Shown here one piece after another: positions 22,501 through 27,854 of a DNA stretch of 64,000 nucleotides (its first letter is position 1; each line of letters begins with the position of its first letter). The translations under genes were made by a program, and so were the position numbers. Below the pieces are notes generated by a model. That model worked only from the letters and a program-made list of their open reading frames with translations. It made no database searches and was not told the origin of the DNA. The stretch is from Termitidicoccus mucosus (GTDB lineage Bacteria > Verrucomicrobiota > Verrucomicrobiia > Opitutales > Opitutaceae), in assembly GCF_038725785.1 (NCBI RefSeq), contig NZ_CP109796.1, positions 4,402,001 through 4,466,000 of the forward strand. The letters are read 5' to 3'.

Positions 22501-25500
22501 GGACGATCGTGCGGTCGCCGGAGAAGGTGATGTCGTTTTCCAGGCGGCGGCTGCCGCCGAGCAGGTCGAGGTAGGTGATGCCGAGGCCGGTGAAGGCGAG
22601 GGTGCCGGTGCCGAAGGCGGTGTCGCTGCCGACACCGATGTATTGCTCGTAGAAGGTGCTGCCGCCTTTGCTGAGCGTGACCCCGCCGGTGAAGGTGTTG
22701 TCGCCGAGGAGATCGACACGCGTCGCGCCGGGGATGAGGAGGCCGCCCGCGCCGCCGATGTCCATGTCGAGGACGAGCCTGCTCCTGCCGCCGGTGGCGT
22801 TGCTGCTGTTGCCGCCGTTGCCGGAGAGCGTCCAGGTGCCGCTGGCGAGGGTGGCGGCGCCGGTGGTGGAGCGCAGGATGAGCGTGGCGTTGGTGTTTAC
22901 GTTTTGCTGGCCGAAGAAAAGGTTGCCGGCGAGCTCGAGCCCGCCGAGGTCCACGGTGCGGGTGATGCCGGCGGCGCTGGGTTGCAGGGAATACCACATG
23001 CCCGCCGCGCCGGTGCCGATGGCGAGGGTGCCGGTGCCGAAGAGCGTGCCGTCCGCCGTCAGCATGAGGCGCGGGGCGTTGCCGCTGGTCGGGCCGTTCG
23101 GGCTGGTGGCGGCGCTGCCGATCCAGCGGAAGCCGCCCGAGAAATCACTCGTGGCGGCGCTGCCGCCGATGGCCAGCCATTTGGTGCCGCCCGGGGCCGA
23201 GTTGACGAGGGTGATGCCGCCGGGGCCGCTGATTTTGTTGTTCAGGGCGGCTTGCATGTTGTTCGGGGTGGCGAGGGCGGAGGTGAGCAGCAGGTCGCTG
23301 TCGAGCTGCCACGCGGCGGTGAAGGTGGGGATGTTGCCGTTGACGAGCCTCAGCGCGGCGGTGCCGGTGGGGTCGCTGAAGCGCAGGGTGCCGGAGCCGC
23401 CGAGGGTGAAGATGGCGTTGGCGTGGGAGATTTCGAGCGTGCCGACGGTGAACGCGCCGTCCACGAGGATGGTTTTGCCGCTGAGCGCGTTGTCCATGTT
23501 GCGGATGGCGGCGTAGGTGCCCGCGCCGTCGGGGGCGCCGCCGAGCCAGTCGGCGTCGGCGCCCCAAGCGGAGCCGGTGAAGGCGGCGCCGGGGTTGCCC
23601 GACCATTCGCGGGCGGTGTCGCCGGTGGGGGCGAGATACCACTTGCCCGCGCCGCCGTCGTAGAGCCATTCCGCGCCGGGAGTGTAGCCGGTGAAGGCGA
23701 TGCGGTCGAACTGGGCGCCGTTGACGGCGGTGTCGCTGACGTAGACGTAGGTGTCCGTCACGCCGGCGGCGCCGGTTTTGTTCCAAGTGCCGGAGGTGTT
23801 GGCGATGTTGAGCTGGTGCGTGGGCAGCCACGCGCCCGCAGAGGTGCCGCTGAGCCGGAGGAAGGTCATCGTGGCGTGGTCGCCAAGGAAGAGGCCGGCG
23901 TTGCCGGACAACTGCAAAACGCCCAGGTCGTCGTGGTGCGTGCTCGCGGCGGCTTCCAGCACGCCGCCGGTCATGTAGGTGACGTTGAAAGTGCCGCTCT
24001 GGTTCAGGATCAGCCGGCCGCCATTCATGTTCAGGCTGCTGCCGCTCACCATCGTGTCGAGGATGGCGGTGCCGTTGTTGCCTTTGAGCAACTGTCTGAG
24101 GCCCGTCACCGCCGAGCCGGTGAACCACGTGGTGCCGGTGCTCACATCGTTGTAGAATGCCATCGAGGGAAAATTCGCCCACGCGATGCCGTCGTTCACC
24201 ACCGTGCCGGTCAGGTAAAGGGACAGAGTGGCGCCGTTGAGGGTGCCGGTGTCCTGGAGCAGGACTGTGGTGTTTGCGCCGCCGCCGTTGATACGCAGGT
24301 TGCCCGGCCCGTTGACCGTGCCGCGCACTTCGGAGGTGGAGTTGTTGGACAGATACATCATGACCTCGCCGGCGGTGATGTTGATGTCGCCGCTGCCGAG
24401 GTAGTTCCGGCCCGCGACGGAGCCGCCGATGACGATGCCGCCCGCGCCGGCGTTGGTGCTGATGTAGCCGCTTTGGGCGAGGGTCAGGCCGCCGCTGAAG
24501 GTGTTGTTCGCGCTGAGCAGGTGGAGCGCTCCCATGGAGCCGTTTTTGACGAGCGCGCCGGTGCCGGTGAGGTTGGTGGTGGCGCTGAAGGTGACGGACT
24601 GGTTCCAGACGACGTTGCCCGGCGCCTCGTTGACGGTGATGGTGCGGGTGCCGGTGAGCTCGACGTCGCCGCCGTAGCCGAAGGTGAGGTAGCTGGCGGT
24701 GAAGTCGCCGTTGAGGACGAGGGGATTGGTGACGGTGACGATGGAGCGGGCGCTGGTGACATAGATGTTTCCGCCCAGAATCCTGCCGCCGTTAATGGTG
24801 AGCGTGCCGGTGCCGGGGCGGGCGGTGGAAAGGCTCATCTGGCTGCCGGGATTCAAGACCGTGCCGCCTTCGTAGGTGTTGTTGGTGCCGTAGAGATTAA
24901 GGTTGTGGTTGACGATCAGCGCCCCGGAACCGGAGATGTTGCCGCCAAACTCCTGCTGGCCAAACAGGGTCAAGTCGCTCTTGAGCACGGAGCCCGCGCT
25001 GTAAACGTAAACCGAGCCGCCGTTGTTCCGCGCCACGGCCGCGCTGCCCGACACGCCGCTGTCCCAGACGATGGTGCCGTTGGAGACGGTTCGGCCGGTG
25101 GTGTCGTTGGACACGTTGGTGATCAACTGTCCCCAAGTGACGGTGGAGCCGCCGAGGTTGAGGTCGGTTCTGACGCCGGCGTTAATGACGGCGGTGACGC
25201 CGGGGTGGTTGGGGATTTCCATGCCGGCGGCGTTCGTGCCGGTGCCCCAGTTGCGGTAGTCGAAGTAGTTGGCGTTAACGCTGTGCCAGGTGCCGGTGAG
25301 GAAGGCGGCGGGTTTGTATTCGTTGGCAACGCTGCCGGGGGCGGTGTCGGCGACGACGCCTTTTTCGAAGCCGTAAACCCAGACGTCGTCGGGATTGACG
25401 GTGGAGCCGGGGGCGAGGACGAGGCGGTCTTGGGTGGCGGCGCTGCCGTCGAGGAGGTGGGAGACGGGGTTGCCTTCGTAGTTGAGGATGTTGACGTCGC

Positions 25501-26980
25501 CGGTGTTGCCGCCGGCGAGGATGAGGGTGTTCGCGCCGGCGCCGGAGCCGGGCGCGCCCATGTCGAGGCGGAGGAAGGCGAGGTTGCCGACCTTGATGTT
25601 GCCGATGCCCTGGTCGTAACCGCCGAGGTGGAGGGTGGCGACGTTGTAGTAGGGGTTGCCCAGGAGGTCGGAGTAGCCGGCGAGCACCCCGATGTCGGCG
25701 GCGAGCTGGTTCGCTTTGCGGAGGAGGACGGTTTGCGAGAGCGCGCCGGTGGAGGTGATGCCGAGCGCGAGGGTGCCGGAGAGGGAGAGGTCGGCGGTGG
25801 CGCCGAGGTCGAGGGTGCCGGAGCGGAAGAAGAGGTTTGCCGCCGAGAGCGAGGCGACGGTGTCGGCGATGCGGAGGGAGCCGGGGCCGGTCTTGGTGAT
25901 GTCGCCGAGGCCGGAGATGGCGGTCGCGCCCGCGCCGGAGATGGTCTGGACGGTGGCGGCGGTGGCGCCGGTGCCGGATTCGAGGAGGAGGCTGGGGGCG
26001 CGGGTGATGACGCCGGAGAGGTAGGTGAAATCAAGGCCGGAGAGGCGCAGCGTGCCGGAGACGGCGGGTGTGGCGCCGCCGGCGAGGGTGCCGCCGGCGA
26101 GGATGAACGCACCGCCGGTGTGGTCGGTGGCGTTTTTGAGGATGTCCACGCGGGAGTTGCCCTCGAGGGTGAGGGCATGGCCGGAGAGCTGGACGGTCTG
26201 GTTCGCGGCAGAGGTGAGGATTTGGAGGACGGTGGTGTTGCCGGTGAGCGAGGTGTCGCCGATGCCGAGGTTGTTTTGCCCGGCGGCGAGCGCGCCGAGG
26301 GTGATGCCGCCGCCCGCGCCGGCGGCGAGGGTGGTCTCGGTGCGGCCGCCATTGAGGAGCAAACCGCCGTCGAAGGTGTTGTCGGTGTTGGTCAGGCGGA
26401 GGATGCCGGAGCCGTTTTTCACGATGGAGCCGCCGGTGCCGATGATCGCGCCGTTGAGGGTGGCGACGGCGGTCTGGAAATTGGTGGAGAGGTCGAGGGT
26501 GTGCGCGCCGAGATCAACGGGGCCGTTGAGGGTGAGCGTGGACGGGTAGCCGTCGGCAGGATCGGCGAGGAAGAGGCCGAGATTCGATGCGAGAGCGATG
26601 GTGGAGGAGACGGCGAGGTGGTGGTTGTTCTCGACGCGCCAGATGGCGGAGGAGGCGCCGCCGCTGTCGAAGGTGATGAGGCCGCCGTCGAAGGTGAGGC
26701 TGGTGGCGGTGGCAGTGCCCTGCTGTCCGCTGATGAGCAGCGCGCCGAGGGTGACAGAGCCGGCAAGGGTGACGGCCTTGTCGCCGGGCACGGCGAGGGC
26801 GTTGAACACGGCGACGTCGCCGGGGGCGTTCGGGACGGGGCCGACCCAGTTGGCGGCGGCGGCCCAGGTGCCGGAGGAGGCATTCCATTGCGACTGCGCA
26901 CGGAGGCTCGCGGGGGCGAGGGCCAGAAGCGCAGCCAGAAGGCTTGAGGATGGAAGGCGGAGAATACGGGCTATGTTCAT
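10571..26980 (-). CDS. AT2: giant autotransporter with C-terminal beta-barrel, intact
   Basis: A 5469-residue type Va autotransporter, uninterrupted over 16.4 kb. Residues 1-28 are a signal peptide ending ASLRAQ. The passenger consists of autotransporter-associated beta-strand repeats (e.g. GSGILRLTNTDNTFDGGLLL). A block of eight SGSALW-NxG-LxVG repeats of the T5SS/PEP-CTERM-associated type spans about residues 2340-2770. Three ~1.75 kb super-repeats occupy roughly residues 3640-5000. The last ~270 residues form the beta-barrel (NIWVRSRGYRLDAANRVSG at the start, Trp as the last residue), which threads the passenger through the outer membrane. The start at ATG 26980 is preceded by an A/T-rich leader without a Shine-Dalgarno, and the same leader precedes AT3. 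A recombinase gene lies upstream on the same strand and a 151-residue protein follows after 9 nt. The likely role is surface adhesion or aggregation; the ligand is unknown. Confidence 0.93.
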   Translation of the reverse strand: MNIARILRLPSSSLLAALLALAPASLRAQSQWNASSGTWAAAANWVGPVPNAPGDVAVFNALAVPGDKAVTLAGSVTLGALLISGQQGTATATSLTFDGGLITFDSGGASSAIWRVENNHHLAVSSTIALASNLGLFLADPADGYPSTLTLNGPVDLGAHTLDLSTNFQTAVATLNGAIIGTGGSIVKNGSGILRLTNTDNTFDGGLLLNGGRTETTLAAGAGGGITLGALAAGQNNLGIGDTSLTGNTTVLQILTSAANQTVQLSGHALTLEGNSRVDILKNATDHTGGAFILAGGTLAGGATPAVSGTLRLSGLDFTYLSGVITRAPSLLLESGTGATAATVQTISGAGATAISGLGDITKTGPGSLRIADTVASLSAANLFFRSGTLDLGATADLSLSGTLALGITSTGALSQTVLLRKANQLAADIGVLAGYSDLLGNPYYNVATLHLGGYDQGIGNIKVGNLAFLRLDMGAPGSGAGANTLILAGGNTGDVNILNYEGNPVSHLLDGSAATQDRLVLAPGSTVNPDDVWVYGFEKGVVADTAPGSVANEYKPAAFLTGTWHSVNANYFDYRNWGTGTNAAGMEIPNHPGVTAVINAGVRTDLNLGGSTVTWGQLITNVSNDTTGRTVSNGTIVWDSGVSGSAAVARNNGGSVYVYSAGSVLKSDLTLFGQQEFGGNISGSGALIVNHNLNLYGTNNTYEGGTVLNPGSQMSLSTARPGTGTLTINGGRILGGNIYVTSARSIVTVTNPLVLNGDFTASYLTFGYGGDVELTGTRTITVNEAPGNVVWNQSVTFSATTNLTGTGALVKNGSMGALHLLSANNTFSGGLTLAQSGYISTNAGAGGIVIGGSVAGRNYLGSGDINITAGEVMMYLSNNSTSEVRGTVNGPGNLRINGGGANTTVLLQDTGTLNGATLSLYLTGTVVNDGIAWANFPSMAFYNDVSTGTTWFTGSAVTGLRQLLKGNNGTAILDTMVSGSSLNMNGGRLILNQSGTFNVTYMTGGVLEAAASTHHDDLGVLQLSGNAGLFLGDHATMTFLRLSGTSAGAWLPTHQLNIANTSGTWNKTGAAGVTDTYVYVSDTAVNGAQFDRIAFTGYTPGAEWLYDGGAGKWYLAPTGDTAREWSGNPGAAFTGSAWGADADWLGGAPDGAGTYAAIRNMDNALSGKTILVDGAFTVGTLEISHANAIFTLGGSGTLRFSDPTGTAALRLVNGNIPTFTAAWQLDSDLLLTSALATPNNMQAALNNKISGPGGITLVNSAPGGTKWLAIGGSAATSDFSGGFRWIGSAATSPNGPTSGNAPRLMLTADGTLFGTGTLAIGTGAAGMWYSLQPSAAGITRTVDLGGLELAGNLFFGQQNVNTNATLILRSTTGAATLASGTWTLSGNGGNSSNATGGRSRLVLDMDIGGAGGLLIPGATRVDLLGDNTFTGGVTLSKGGSTFYEQYIGVGSDTAFGTGTLAFTGLGITYLDLLGGSRRLENDITFSGDRTIVRSGTLALAAGHSTRLMDTGDISGARFTLEAGVVMTIEDGHDITGAGNWWFGDYDSTSGTMIFLGSNSYTGNTRLNAGMTLAVANDHAFGTGTFSFAGSSAVAKVASHGGPVTLANPLRFESTYVSLDGRAGLLTLNPAQTMALASDKTIIVHGGTAAFGPDFSLTGAGGLTKSGTGTLWLMSGSNAYTGDTRLAQGTLSADAVDGSISLGKNIAGENYFGTGMVSFVSGAYKRTLELITTGSVFLAGHLVLEGNSTAHTANVNVTQASGAVTGGSVVAHLNPDGGMVITGNDHGYLNIAGDLVQNASGTVTFAGANIVAGGEFRLQAGAFNWTGGKLDAANLDYTGGTLTLGSVTSPGLAQLTLGDNVTLDIAAGAEAMLSGALLHLSGTAATIDLHGTGVLTLGGATPAWSGSLLVANWDGELAGGGVTRLQFANAAPSGALLNAITFTDVTPGVNYLPGARATRNYLGLLELVPIGSGAEWSGSNNTNLWHVNDMLNWEPNSTPSAVDAVAVFANLDPGLNNKTVELAQTVILGGLVLSSSTADNYTISDAGSGRDLTFDRTSGATFIQMTNKNSVVIDALVRLGKNLEITNADTGTLTFAKTIMANGRAVSKEGAGLVVFNAANQFNGGFTLNAGTVRMGDAAALGSSALTFNGGALDTGGTDRLLANTYTLGGTLGLVGSATFSGNGVIRGGGLDIAAAGDTLTVTGTLSGTGALAKSGAGTLRLETASQHTGPTTVTGGTLALAAANAIASSTAVVNDGVIAATGTQTLNNLASTAASGTILDSSLLVLNSSLDTAYAGAITAATGTLQKTGAATLTLTGTIASAAGLIEAGGIVLQGGSGVPAAFWDMTGDLTIADTGAAALALTESSTVTVAGDSIIAAAAGSSGSVGVSGSALWRNSGILYVGSYGTGALTIAGSGSVVNGVGVIGAGANSSGSVGVSGSALWQNNGSLIVGEQGTAALAIKDSGIVISTVGVIGGAPGAFGSVSVSSSALWQNSGPLIVGFDGTGALTLDGSGTVINTTGRIGDGVNSSGTVSVSGSALWENNGALLVGDSGTGVLTLANSGTVINANAFVGAAAGSTGSVSVGGTALWENRGNLHVGGTGAGFLAITGSGIVTNTNAYIGDAANSSGSVGVGGSALWENRGNLIVGGFGAGVLTIDGSGTVTNADATIGSGATGSVSVSGTAVWDNSGNLYVGNGGSGALDIKDSGTVISARAAIGLPGNSGSVGVSGTGFWQNNGDLILGLNGTGALAIAGSGSVAVGAQYQQNTLSTLTLTLPTSGTRGAFVTADSALLYGGTLAVSGYTPESFSGTLATAILGAGTTHTLIHTAAGIAGDFATVVGADATTPDYIFQGARKSADGLDYVLGRELSWRAGGTHAHGTFTVATGSVFELDIALSDTTANPAKNNWAGDTLTKAGDGLLILSASNAHTGTTLVTAGTLRATHLGALGQSLASIESLASLELSGLTGTLANTLAGTGTLRVIDNASIDYRGDGSAFAGATRVDSGLLRVNSLLGTAASALTVSAGGTLGGGGTLGGLVMVNAGGHLAPGNSAGTLSTFGDLVLTSAILDFDLNAITNPGHIVATGNDLVNVGGDLVLAGTSTLNITSTGAALAKGEYDLIHYGTAGTGTLSGGAANIALGVFNGTSVGALPDAGKYLVSTAETGWVKLLYDFGYFNYWDGGDSSKWTNTGDPDGGSGTWYAPGANSAYTAWSGSNGAPNGEWLGSPAADAGFAIFGGSAGTVTVDNTPAGSFTGGTIWFSGAQFKAEGYLLTGGTLTTGGTSAVVFNMTAGATIATTLTGTHAIEKAGAGTLTLAGANTTTGTLSILDGTLVMTNPGALGTGAVVVGTGSGATEKVLRVATGSNALGNTLSGTGLLHVTLNNATDAFSFNSAATASGFTGTALFGTGAYALDNNALANAAVVLGTANTTTVATGTQRLGSGNPGGLTIDGANVIFAHTTGAQADGVILTDTLDGVSGTITVTNTNALTGTTGLLDKNLLRQDEATLVRLVNAYSTTGTNLTLAGGGTTTAAVRDAGSTVTATATYTQALDYATGGPGLSAAYRLTQLDLLANQTTTLSGDDTAAPAGGADFTATITGAGNLQIAATSAITLSASNAHTGTTTITSGTAIAGADDALGHTSHLSLASPASFDLNTHSQTLASGGIAGKLLGAASGSLGVTGLLDITSTNAGFAAGVGVTGTAVLHNTSALGDSGTLTLWSAGGPPASGLVRLDNATGTLSKTIAGTGTVALANSSSVALAAANGNFSGAWTVAAGNALSASSTANLGAADLLLDGLFTIANTANETLGNALSGTGAFVKTAAGNLTISQSNAFAGTGTVAAGTLTLQNLFGTGTGAVANNATLDLAGTGAFHNAVSGTGVNLVSGGVSLRGANTGFTGTLAVTGTADITANTQIGGTGATGAKVVIAAGGELATIATTFVHALTGSGVLAVDTNNQTFDFTAATGTAFAGTVKLDAATLHLGTSAAHNHNALALAGAKLRVLNGSTLAANAETRKLGGLDLGADGVTLLDMTGVAPTQVLRTGTLWVDSAAKVAFKGYANSGTVDSTGADPAKNFLDQDSINDTATLLVAADTLAPGSDNKQIALTTESGSALAGGRQIDYGNVVATYDYTGVTASASTAFSVVGSATAGLYYNYALTVLDIKSGTTLTLTTAGATDHTLAAEITGAGNLELVASAGALTLSHSNSHTGTTTIASGTVIAGADDALGRTAFLSLASLASFDLNTHSQTLASGSIAGKLLGAASGSLGVTGLLDITSTNAAFAASVGVTGTAILHNTSALGDSGTLAAGGLVRLDGATGTLAKTIAGTGTVALVNSGSVALTGTNTLSGEWNIAAGNALSASSTANLGAADLLFAGLFTIANTANETLANKLAGSGTFVKEAAGNLTISQSNAFTGSAGILAGTLTLASNLDGLGTATIANSSTLALSGTGAFANTLSGTGVNLVSGSVALAGTNTSFTGTLAVTGTAAITTNDNIGGATAAVNIAQTGELATTATTFIHVLTGSGLLAVESAGGAFDFVATTGTHFAGTVALANTALTLGTNAAHAFNAAALANATLRLDAGGALHAANETRRLGGLTLDGGALWLPMNGVDPEEVLTVGTLSVADLASTVVFENYTGGTAAISDATQQKNWLDQDNLTDNATLLVAAGTLAEAAPRQVAIHKADGTALENGQVIEHDEVLAIYNYTAQTSGSASAHTGTGGLYYDYVLAELNVKSGTTLALTDAGATDSTLSAALTGAGSVTYTTGSTLTLAGANTYTGTSTILGGTVVAGVDHALGYTGRLDIADLGAFDLNGRLQTIAGGGLIAGHLTGTGALTLAGGTLTVNRANPGYTAQTNIGSGATAHLANTAGLGTGDIDIQPDGTLRTDATGALQNTLSGYGLFHAAGGAVTLGRDSAGFHGTGSIAAGARVTATHENALGDAAIDVASGGTFEQKAFTGVLRNALSGAGTHLVTNATLFLENNPAAYQIANTTLDANAALVLGAGGYSFGTLQMNGGALAFSATNPTGAAAIATLGNTSGNFYLNADLSGLGGSVSGTIARAATIANFLDITNDGAGTHNVHLATNGTEPAGPNIALELIHTGGTQSTFTLVGGRIETELTSLELMRGDRSAYIPDPNMWYLTDAGLSHAADAILSTASSLALDWASALDSLHLRLGDLRAENLASLDGGNAAAIKRGNASGNIWVRSRGYRLDAANRVSGMAFEQHGYGMTAGLDRTFETETGANLLGGFIDMGGVSRKFDNAGTGETRNVGVGAYATLLRADGWFLDAVGRFDRYKNKFDARAANGRVTHGDYNVKGLSLSVEAGRRLQRADGWWLEPAAQASVLWLGRAAYDTRATPDQRAIKVRVDDSETWQYRALLRFGRQFRGSRWHPYGKLAAVAVDSNGGGITAHGKTFSADFDGKRVEFGLGASYRVNDLSQLYLDYEYARAAAYERPWSINLGYRRLW
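14256..14288 (-). repeat. In-frame 9-bp minirepeat in AT2
   Basis: Tandem imperfect units of GTCCCTTGC (sense) encode SLASLASFDL. Related runs occur in AT2 at ~16024-16060 and 18093-18130, and in AT3 at ~56578-56612, 58657-58692, 60424-60461 and 62162-62198, each placed after an ALG motif. Because the unit is 9 bp, gain or loss would change length but not frame. Confidence 0.7.
15798..15822. repeat. In-frame palindromic insertion in AT2
   Basis: A GC-rich palindrome (core GCGGGCGGCCCGCCCGC, sense) encodes SAGGPPASG between ALGDSGTLTLW and LVRLDNATG. The sister super-repeat 1.77 kb downstream in the gene reads ALGDSGTLAAGGLVRLDGAT without it. The same insertion is present at the equivalent site of AT3 (58899-58921). 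Confidence 0.65.
18670..19960 (-). repeat. Eight T5SS/PEP-CTERM-type SGSALW repeats in AT2
   Basis: Eight consecutive units of about 50 residues read SGSALWxNxGxLxVGxxGTGxLxIxxSGxVxN (for example SGSALWENNGALLVGDSGTG). Variants of the ALW box are ALWRNSG, ALWQNNG, ALWQNSG, ALWENNG, ALWENRG twice, AVWDNSG and GFWQNNG. AT3 has a different, less regular block at the equivalent place, so this is a variable cassette. Confidence 0.85.
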
Positions 26981-27210
26981 TTTATTTTTACAATATGAAA
27001 GTGATGCTGCAGGTCATTGGCATGCTTGGCCCTTCTGCGATATCCTATGCGAAGAGACGGGGCGTGGAGCCGACGAATGCGAATGCAGGAGGTGCATGCA
27101 GTCTTGGTGTCTCACCGGCTTCAAATCGCGGCGATGCGCGATCCCCCATGTGGCCGCCGTGGATCCATACCGGCCAACATATGCCTTTTGCGCTTTGCGC
27201 AGTTATTCCG

Positions 27211-27240
27211 ATTATAGGATTAAAACTATTTATATAACAA
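27211..27240 (-). promoter_or_regulatory. Candidate proximal promoter of AT2
   Basis: On the minus strand TTGTTA (27235-27240) and a perfect TATAAT (27211-27216) are separated by 18 nt. The homologous site upstream of AT3 keeps TTGTTA and the spacer but has TATAGC as -10, so the two copies may differ in strength. Confidence 0.5.
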
Positions 27241-27389
27241 AAGATTACGCGGTTCGGCCCATCTCCCGGATTACTTGCAGTAGCGTTCGCGCCGCTGCGC
27301 GCGCGAGCGGCAAAACTGAACGATATTGCAAGTGGCGGAGGCATTTGCTGACAGAAAGAAAAACCTTTGCGTTTCCATGCTGCCGGGGG

Positions 27390-27420
27390 TCTAGCGAATG
27401 ATTTTTAAGGCGACTGTCAA
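27390..27420 (-). promoter_or_regulatory. Candidate distal promoter of AT2
   Basis: TTGACA (27415-27420) with GCTAGA (27390-27395) at a 19-nt spacing on the minus strand. The pair TTGACA-N19-GCTAAA is conserved upstream of AT3. The long spacer makes this a weaker match. Confidence 0.35.
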
Positions 27421-27499
27421 ATTTACTTTTCTTTTATCCGTAATAGGCTACATACACGAATGTTTTCATAGGTTTGCATCTTGGTTGATTGGTGCTTTT

Positions 27500-27527
27500 G
27501 GCGGCGGATTTGGAAAAATCCGCCGCC
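27500..27527. repeat. Perfect 12-bp hairpin in AT2 leader
   Basis: GGCGGCGGATTT and AAATCCGCCGCC form a perfect 12-bp stem around a 4-nt loop. A degenerate version is present at the same place in the AT3 leader (near 47134-47156). It is not followed by a clear T-run in the AT2 direction, so its role as a terminator is uncertain. Confidence 0.6.
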
Positions 27528-27787
27528 ATTTTGCATAAGTTTGGTTTCAATCGCGCACGCATTGGATGGAAAATCCGCATCGTGCGCAGGTGCGCCGACC
27601 CGGAACAGGGGCTCAGCGATAGTGGTTGAATGCCCCCGGTTTTCTCGGACAAGACAACTCCTGTCGTTTGAATTAAAACACCACACGTGTGCCGTTTTGG
27701 CGGTGTCCATGGCTCCGCGTGGCGGCATGCGCGGCAAGGTGTTCATCCGCGAGATGCGAAGTGACCGCCCCCCGGATGGGGCGCGCG

Positions 27788-27835
27788 TAAAACCGCCCTC
27801 CCACCCCACTCATAACGATGGGGGTGGAAGGGCGG
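27788..27835 (-). terminator. Rho-independent terminator of the recombinase gene
   Basis: On the minus strand, 20 nt after the recombinase stop, CCGCCCTTCCACCCCC pairs with GGGGTGGGAGGGCGG across a short loop and is followed by TTTTA. It separates the recombinase transcript from the AT2 leader. Confidence 0.75.
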
Positions 27836-27854
27836 GACGCTTGGGCGATGCTCG

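Larger units (their letters stand above)
26981..27620 (-). promoter_or_regulatory. Long conserved leader of AT2 (homologous to AT3 leader)
   Basis: This stretch is non-coding as far as I can tell. On the minus strand it is closely similar along its whole length to 47073-47678, the region just upstream of AT3. The conserved parts include a TTGACA box, CGCTACTGCAAGTAATCCGG, a TTGTTA box with AAATAGTTTTAAT spacer, ACTGCGCAAAGCGCAAAAGG, and the final CACTTTCATATTGTAAAAAT run before the ATG. If the distal promoter is used, the transcript would carry a 5' UTR of roughly 400 nt. The start codons lack a Shine-Dalgarno. Confidence 0.75.

Noticed and set aside
27045-27344. A 99-codon open frame in the AT2 leader, with a 99-codon counterpart (47316-47615) in the AT3 leader sharing start and stop
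   Set aside because: Between the copies most substitutions change the amino acid and the frame diverges over the last third, so the similarity reflects DNA conservation, not a protein.
27423-27809. A 128-codon frame between the recombinase and AT2
   Set aside because: It runs through the terminator stem and the leader hairpin, and the AT3 side has no equivalent.
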